From an uncultured Ruminococcus sp. (lineage in GTDB: Bacteria > Bacillota_A > Clostridia > Oscillospirales > Acutalibacteraceae), in the NCBI GenBank assembly GCA_902798605.1, contig CADBXH010000106.1, positions 1-5,990 on the forward strand: 5,990 nucleotides of DNA. Direction: 5' to 3'. Under the pieces are notes generated by a model. That model was not told the DNA's origin. It searched no databases and saw nothing but the letters and a program-made list of their open reading frames with translations. Below, piece after piece: positions 1 through 5,990 of the stretch; positions within the stretch are counted from its first letter, which is position 1; the number at the start of each line of letters is the position of its first letter. Both the position numbers and the translations under genes were made by a program.

Positions 1-95
1 ACAGAGCGGAGTGCGTTTATATTCAACTAATGCACGGGCTTGATGAGTGCAGTGACGAGGACTAGTAATCAAAAAAGGCTTTGCAGAAATGTGAT
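1..95 (+). other. Non-coding left edge with weak T-box-like signature
   Basis: No gene is supported here. The frames close quickly (TAA at 28-30, TGA at 41-43), so at most the last few codons of an upstream plus-strand gene could be present. A local stem TGCAC/GTGCA (31-35/47-51) is visible. The stretch 52-89 has the order GTGACGAGGAC, AGTAAT, A-rich, CTTTGCAGA, which resembles the 5' strand of a T-box stem I (GA-rich segment, AGUA, then CAGAGAG). No specifier loop or T-box antiterminator sequence (GGGUGG-ACCGCG) is seen before the AraC gene, so a complete leader is not present. Confidence 0.25.
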
Positions 96-135
96 GGAGT
101 TATCTCCGCCTATGTGTGCAGGTGGAGATAATTCT
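96..135. terminator. Inverted repeat after the AraC gene, possible terminator
   Basis: Perfect 8-bp arms TTATCTCC (100-107) and GGAGATAA (124-131) enclose, after a single mismatch, a further 3-bp stem CCT/AGG (109-111/120-122) and an 8-nt loop. Read as plus-strand RNA, four more pairs extend the base (96-99 with 132-135, two of them G-U), so the hairpin is stronger in that direction. It begins 7 nt past the regulator's stop codon, a usual place for a terminator. Neither strand has a good U-run right after the stem: the plus strand continues CTCTCTATCTT, and on the minus strand the nearest T6 (71-76) is about 20 nt away. It may be a weak or bidirectional terminator, or simply a stable structural element. 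Confidence 0.35.
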
Positions 136-137
136 CT

Positions 138-1001
138 CTATCTTCCGCTTCTCATCTTCCGATACTCCGACGGTGAAACACCAACGTGCTTATGAAACAG
201 CCTGCTGAAATAAAGAGCGTTATCATATCCGACAGCCTCGGCAATTTCAGAAATATTGTATTCGGTGGTTTCCAGCAGACTTTGTGCGTTTGCCATTCGT
301 AGGGAGAGGATATACTGCATCGGAGTAACCTTCAGAATTTGCTTGAAGCTTCGTATAAACCAACAAGTGCTCATATGACGTGACTCGGCGTATTCATCAA
401 TGTTCAGAGGCTTGTTGTAATTTTCATTGAAATAATGGGTAGCACGTTCAATCTCGTTCTGAATGTCGCTGCCCGATTTTTTTCCTTCTTTGATATAACG
501 GTTAATCATAATGAAGATATGGCGCAACGTAATCGCAATCAATTCCTCGTAATTCTGACGGCACAGTTGCAGCTCCTGAATAATCTGACGATACAGCCAC
601 GCATAATCGGGAGAATTTCCTGTATAGAACACGTTTTTATTATTCGGTATTTCGTAGTTATCCAGAATACCCTCTACCATTCGCCCCGTGAAATGCACCC
701 AGTAAACCTCGGTTTTTTCGGGAGCATAATAATAGTAAAATTGTATCTCACCCGGTCGGAAAAGTATCATATTTCCCTCAGTTATGATTGTTTCTTTTCC
801 CTGCAGACCATCAAAATAGAAATGTCCCTTGCCTTTGGCTATGTATAAAAGCTGATAGTCACGTCTGCCTGTGGGACGCTCCGTTGAAACAACAGGGCGG
901 CTGTGCACACGATAATATCCGCAGCTTGTAACAACAAGTGATTTGCTTGTATCAACCATATCATTCAGAGAATTGTGTAAATACGCAACGTTTGTAAACA
1001 T
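138..1001 (-). CDS. AraC/XylS-family transcriptional regulator, probable activator of the lac-gal operon
   Basis: Cytoplasmic one-component DNA-binding regulator, 287 aa from the preferred start, a normal length for the family. Residues below count from the upstream in-frame ATG at 1007. An N-terminal sugar-sensing cupin (about 35-110) carries the usual pattern YQLLYIAKGKGHF, then EGNMILFRPGE, then VYWVHFTG. The C-terminal double helix-turn-helix (about 185-285) has HMSTCWFIRSFK in the first HTH, and ISEIAEAVGYDNALYFSRLF with GVSPSEYRK in the second, matching the AraC signature. Two starts are possible. The minus-strand AGGAG (1010-1014) is only 2 nt from the ATG at 1007 but 8 nt from the ATG at 1001, so 1001 is preferred. 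It is divergent from lacZ, as is the lactose-responsive AraC-type regulator BgaR of Clostridium perfringens and its beta-galactosidase gene bgaL. The family and role are solid; the inducer (lactose, allolactose or galactose) is inferred from the neighbours. Confidence 0.93.
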   Translation of the reverse strand: MFTNVAYLHNSLNDMVDTSKSLVVTSCGYYRVHSRPVVSTERPTGRRDYQLLYIAKGKGHFYFDGLQGKETIITEGNMILFRPGEIQFYYYYAPEKTEVYWVHFTGRMVEGILDNYEIPNNKNVFYTGNSPDYAWLYRQIIQELQLCRQNYEELIAITLRHIFIMINRYIKEGKKSGSDIQNEIERATHYFNENYNKPLNIDEYAESRHMSTCWFIRSFKQILKVTPMQYILSLRMANAQSLLETTEYNISEIAEAVGYDNALYFSRLFHKHVGVSPSEYRKMRSGR

Positions 1002-1009
1002 AACCATAA

Positions 1010-1014
1010 CTCCT
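1010..1014 (-). promoter_or_regulatory. Shine-Dalgarno site that decides the AraC start
   Basis: Minus-strand AGGAG within AAAGGAG. The distance to the ATG at 1007 is 2 nt, too close for efficient initiation. The distance to the ATG at 1001 is 8 nt, like the 7-8 nt seen for lacZ, galK and galE. This favours translation from 1001 and removes two residues (Met-Val) from the longest reading. Confidence 0.7.
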
Positions 1015-1026
1015 TTCGTTTTTATC

Positions 1027-1055
1027 AGTATAGCATATTATAAGCTGAATTTCAA
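1027..1055 (-). promoter_or_regulatory. Sigma-A promoter of the AraC gene
   Basis: On the minus strand, -35 TTGAAA (1050-1055) and -10 TATACT (1027-1032) are separated by exactly 17 nt. Each hexamer differs from consensus at one or two positions. Transcription would start near 1020, giving a leader of about 20 nt that contains the AGGAG site. This is a much better promoter than the divergent lacZ one, in keeping with steady production of the regulator. Confidence 0.7.
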
Positions 1056-1070
1056 TGTTTTTGTATCATT

Positions 1071-1099
1071 TTGTGCATATTTTAGTCTATTGTGTTTAT
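1071..1099 (+). promoter_or_regulatory. Candidate AraC-type operator (imperfect direct repeat)
   Basis: TTGTGCATAT (1071-1080) and TTGTGTTTAT (1090-1099) match at 8 of 10 positions and start 19 nt apart, about two helical turns. The right copy ends just before the weak -35 of the lacZ promoter. AraC-family activators typically bind two direct half-sites with the proximal one abutting or overlapping the -35, so the placement fits. The region is A/T-rich and such matches arise by chance, so this remains a suggestion. Confidence 0.35.
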
Positions 1100-1114
1100 A
1101 GCTTACGCTTAAAA
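1100..1114 (+). promoter_or_regulatory. cre-like site over the lacZ -35 region
   Basis: AGCTTACGCTTAAAA, read on the complement, fits the CcpA operator consensus WTGNAANCGNWNNCW with one mismatch: the conserved G of TG is T. It covers the weak -35 hexamer, where CcpA binding would block RNA polymerase, and glucose repression of a lactose operon is expected biologically. The mismatch is at a normally conserved base, and the presence of CcpA in this organism is not shown by the window. Confidence 0.3.
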
Positions 1115-1132
1115 ACCGTGTTAGAATATAAT
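1103..1132 (+). promoter_or_regulatory. Probable promoter of the lacZ-galK-galE operon
   Basis: A perfect -10 TATAAT lies at 1127-1132. The best-placed -35, TTACGC (1103-1108, 18-nt spacer), matches TTGACA at only its first two bases, and there is no extended -10 TG. A good -10 with a poor -35 is typical of promoters that need an activator, here presumably the divergent AraC protein. Transcription would start near 1139, leaving a leader of about 128 nt before lacZ. Confidence 0.6.
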
Positions 1133-1142
1133 CAGGAAAAAC

Positions 1143-1154
1143 AAAGGCGCCTTT
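1143..1154. repeat. Perfect 12-bp palindrome near the lacZ transcription start
   Basis: AAAGGCGCCTTT is a perfect dyad with no loop, about 4-15 nt downstream of the predicted lacZ transcription start. Without a loop it is unlikely to act as an RNA hairpin, so if functional it would be a DNA site, for example a repressor operator. I do not recognise it as the site of any known regulator, and a short palindrome may be accidental. Confidence 0.3.
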
Positions 1155-1180
1155 AAACGGAAACAGTATTCACCCGTTAT

Positions 1181-1254
1181 GTGAGTGCTGCTTCGGTGCA
1201 AAACTCGAGACTTGAAAAGGCAAACGAAGACTGGGACAAGGCTCACAGCAACTA

Positions 1255-1255
<1 letters not shown>
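1181..1255 (+). pseudogene. Coding-like remnant in the lacZ leader (C-terminal tail of a lost gene, or a leader peptide)
   Basis: From the GTG at 1181 to the TAA at 1253-1255 one frame reads VSAASVQN, then SRLEKANEDWDKAHSN, a charged, helix-like sequence resembling a protein C-terminus. Its codons (AAC, GAC, AAG, GAA, GCA, CAC) are those lacZ prefers. The frame is open back to a TAA at 1154-1156. The terminal TAA overlaps the lacZ Shine-Dalgarno, the arrangement expected of an upstream gene coupled to lacZ. There is no ribosome binding site before the GTG, so it is more likely the residual 3' end of a deleted gene than a working peptide. A sugar permease would be a natural occupant of this slot, but I do not recognise the sequence as any family. 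The open length alone is not significant, so the reading could be chance. Confidence 0.3.
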
Positions 1256-4222
<2,967 letters not shown>

Positions 4223-4228
4223 TATCAT

Positions 4229-4233
4229 AGGAG
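4229..4233 (+). promoter_or_regulatory. Shine-Dalgarno site that decides the galK start
   Basis: AGGAG lies 8 nt before the ATG at 4242. An in-frame ATG at 4197 would extend the protein by 15 residues, but it lies inside the lacZ coding region without a ribosome binding site, and the added residues overlap the LacZ C-terminus. The 4242 start is therefore chosen. Confidence 0.85.
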
Positions 4234-4241
4234 ATGATTTT

Positions 4242-5528
4242 ATGAATATTACCGATACTTTACAGAGTATTGAAAACAATGAATTTACAAAAGTCTTTTC
4301 AGAGCTTTATGGTACAGACGATGACACTATGACATATCAGAAACAGCGCTATCTTGACGCAGTAAGCAGCTTTGCAAAGCTGTATCCCGACAGAAAGGAT
4401 ATCCGTATCTTCTCCGCATCCGGCAGAACTGAAATCGGAGGCAACCACACCGACCACCAGCACGGCTGCGTGCTGGCGGCGGCTGTAAATCTTGATGCTA
4501 TCGGCGTTGTAGCCTTTCATAATGACGGAGTTATCCGCATTAAATCCGAGGGATATAATCCTTTCACTGTAAATATGAGCGATATTTCCGTTCAATCGGG
4601 TAATACAGGCACAGCCGCAATCGTAAGCGGTATAGCGACAAGATTTATGGATATGGGTGTTAAAATCGGCGGTTTTGATTTATATTGCACCTCTGACGTA
4701 ATCTGCGGAAGCGGAATTTCTTCATCAGCCGCTTTTGAAACGCTGATTGGTACAATAATAGATACCTATTATAACGATAATAAGGCAGGAGCAGTTGAAA
4801 TCGCAAAAATCGGACAGTTTGCCGAAAATGTTTATTTCGGCAAGAACAGCGGTCTTATGGACCAGATGGTTTCTTCTGTGGGAGGCTTGGTGTTCATCGA
4901 CTTTTCAGATACGGAGCAGCCAAAGGTTGAATGCTTCAGCTGTGATTTTGAGGAATACGGCTACTGCCTTTGCATTACCGATACAAAGAGCAGTCACGCT
5001 GACCTTACTGATGATTATACCGCAATCAGAAATGAGATGGAGAATATTGCAAAGCATTTCGGCAAGACCCATCTGAGATTTGTGAATGAGCTTTTATTTT
5101 ACAATGAAATTCCGAAGCTCCGTGAAACCTGTTCTGATAGAGCAATAATCCGAGCAACGCATTTCTTTGAGGAAAACAATCGTGCAAAATTTGAAGCTTC
5201 TGCTTTGAAAGATGGAAACTTTGAATACTTCCTTGAGCTTGTAAGGCAGTCGGGACGTTCTTCAGAAGCGTATCTTCAGAATCATTATTCCTGCTCCGAC
5301 CCTGAAAATCAGGCAATAACCCTTGCTGTTATGCTCAGCAGAAGATTTCTTGGCAATAGCGGAGCAGTAAGAGTACACGGCGGCGGTTTTGCAGGAACAA
5401 TTCAGGCATTCGTTCCCGTTGGTCTTGTTGATGACTATATCAATGAAATGAACAGGATTTTCGGAGAAAAATCTTGTACAAAAATGAAAATCCGTCCCGT
5501 AGGCGGTGTAGAGATTACTAAGGAGTGA
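4242..5528 (+). CDS. galK: Galactokinase (GHMP kinase family), divergent signature
   Basis: Phosphorylates galactose at C1 with ATP, the first Leloir step after mutarotation; cytoplasmic. It has 428 aa, longer than the roughly 380-400 of typical GalK: an N-terminal extension of about 35 residues puts the sugar-binding signature at 61-75 instead of near 27. GHMP motifs are all present: motif 1 [15 protein letters not shown] (61-75), ATP-binding motif 2 [12 protein letters not shown] (155-166), the catalytic Asp207 in GLMDQM, and glycine-rich motif 3 HGGGFAGT (379-386). Motif 1 departs from the canonical GRxNLIGEHTDY: the Glu before His is Asn68 and the Tyr is His72, while Arg62, His69 and Asp71 remain. 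The position between lacZ and galE argues strongly for galactose as substrate. Another GHMP sugar kinase activity, for example on a galactose derivative, is a less likely alternative. Its 3' end carries the galE ribosome binding site, so the two are probably translationally coupled. Confidence 0.92.
   Translation: MNITDTLQSIENNEFTKVFSELYGTDDDTMTYQKQRYLDAVSSFAKLYPDRKDIRIFSASGRTEIGGNHTDHQHGCVLAAAVNLDAIGVVAFHNDGVIRIKSEGYNPFTVNMSDISVQSGNTGTAAIVSGIATRFMDMGVKIGGFDLYCTSDVICGSGISSSAAFETLIGTIIDTYYNDNKAGAVEIAKIGQFAENVYFGKNSGLMDQMVSSVGGLVFIDFSDTEQPKVECFSCDFEEYGYCLCITDTKSSHADLTDDYTAIRNEMENIAKHFGKTHLRFVNELLFYNEIPKLRETCSDRAIIRATHFFEENNRAKFEASALKDGNFEYFLELVRQSGRSSEAYLQNHYSCSDPENQAITLAVMLSRRFLGNSGAVRVHGGGFAGTIQAFVPVGLVDDYINEMNRIFGEKSCTKMKIRPVGGVEITKE
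5521..5525 (+). promoter_or_regulatory. Shine-Dalgarno site of galE, inside the galK end
   Basis: AGGAG formed by the last two galK sense codons (AAG GAG), directly before its TGA and 7 nt before the galE ATG at 5533. Ribosomes finishing galK are placed on the galE site, which indicates coupling. Confidence 0.85.
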
Positions 5529-5532
5529 TTTT

Positions 5533-5990
5533 ATGGCTATTCTGGTACTTGGCGGAGCAGGCTATATCGGCTCACATACCGCACTTGAACTTGTAAAAGC
5601 AGGAAACGAAGTTGTTATAGCAGATAATCTTGTTACGGGATATCGTAAGGCGATTCCCGAAGGGGCAAAATTCTATGAAGGCGACCTCCGTGATTTTGAC
5701 TTCCTCAACAAGCTTTTTCAGCAGGAGAAAATCGACGCTGTAATTCACTTTGCGGCTTACTCCCTCGTTGGCGAGAGCGTTACAAATCCGCTGAAATATT
5801 ACGACAACAATCTTTATGGCACTAAAGTGCTTCTCGAAGCAATGGTGAAGAACAATGTGGGCAAAATCGTGTTCTCATCAACAGCCGCTACATACGGCGA
5901 ACCTGAGAATATTCCTATTCTTGAAACCGACAGAACCTGTCCGACAAACCCATATGGCGAAACAAAACTTGCTATGGAAAAAATGTTTAA
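5533..5990 (+). CDS. galE: UDP-glucose 4-epimerase, N-terminal part (cut by window end)
   Basis: Interconverts UDP-galactose and UDP-glucose using bound NAD; cytoplasmic. Only the first 152 codons are in the window, of a family that usually has about 330-340 residues, and the frame is still open at 5990. It is an extended short-chain dehydrogenase/reductase. The Rossmann NAD motif GGAGYIG is at 7-13, the acidic Asp31 (ADNL) ends beta-2, GDLRD is at 50-54, and [11 protein letters not shown] is at 72-82. FSSTAATYG (114-122) supplies Thr117 at the position of E. coli Ser124. The catalytic YxxxK is Tyr141 and Lys145 (PYGETK), matching E. coli Tyr149/Lys153. The match to GalE itself, rather than other SDR epimerases, is good because of the VGES and [10 protein letters not shown] motifs and the galK neighbour 4 nt upstream. 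It belongs to the lacZ-galK operon. Confidence 0.95.
   Translation, partial: MAILVLGGAGYIGSHTALELVKAGNEVVIADNLVTGYRKAIPEGAKFYEGDLRDFDFLNKLFQQEKIDAVIHFAAYSLVGESVTNPLKYYDNNLYGTKVLLEAMVKNNVGKIVFSSTAATYGEPENIPILETDRTCPTNPYGETKLAMEKMF

Noticed and set aside
42..156. GATGAG (42-47) complementary to CTCATC (151-156), as a long-range stem closing a T-box
   Set aside because: Six bases over about 100 nt is expected by chance, and the right arm is coding sequence of the AraC gene.
435..848. Open frame of 137 codons on the plus strand inside the AraC gene
   Set aside because: Lies antisense to a well-supported regulator, has no ribosome binding site and no recognisable domain; a shadow of the real coding strand.
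1179..1184. ATG-TGA start-stop in the lacZ leader
   Set aside because: No Shine-Dalgarno sequence precedes it; a minimal start-stop is easily accidental.
4223..4241. Possible promoter or terminator between lacZ and galK
   Set aside because: Only 19 nt, filled by the ribosome binding site, with no hairpin or promoter boxes; co-transcription is the simple reading.

Overview
The window holds a lactose/galactose utilisation locus from a low-to-moderate GC Gram-positive bacterium, most likely a gut clostridium of the Ruminococcus/Oscillospiraceae type. The grounds are strong AGGAG(G) Shine-Dalgarno sites 7-8 nt before every start, A/T-rich promoter DNA with near-consensus -10 boxes, an AraC regulator divergent from an E. 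coli-LacZ-type GH2 beta-galactosidase, and a galactokinase with the divergent [12 protein letters not shown] signature that I associate with gut clostridia. The species is an inference.

Layout: 1-137 is non-coding and holds a strong inverted repeat (96-135) just past the regulator, preceded by a stretch that weakly resembles the 5' part of a T-box leader. 138-1001 (minus strand) is an AraC-family regulator with an N-terminal cupin and C-terminal double HTH. 1002-1267 is a divergent control region. It has a good sigma-A promoter for the regulator, a promoter with a fine -10 but a poor -35 for lacZ, candidate AraC direct repeats, a cre-like element over the lacZ -35, and a leader of about 128 nt whose last 75 nt read like the C-terminus of a lost protein. 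1268-4222 is lacZ, 4242-5528 galK, and 5533 to the window edge the first 152 codons of galE. The last three are tightly spaced, on the plus strand, and almost certainly one operon.

How it works (inference from families): the AraC protein senses lactose or a related sugar and activates lacZ-galK-galE. LacZ splits imported lactose in the cytoplasm into glucose and galactose, GalK makes galactose-1-phosphate, and GalE interconverts UDP-galactose and UDP-glucose. The uridylyltransferase (GalT) and the sugar importer are not in the window. GalT may lie downstream of galE. The protein-like tail directly before lacZ may mark a gene that once sat there.

I see no clearly novel system. The points most worth a second look are the coding-like remnant in the lacZ leader, the non-canonical galactokinase signature, the candidate operators in the divergent promoter, and the T-box-like segment at the left edge.
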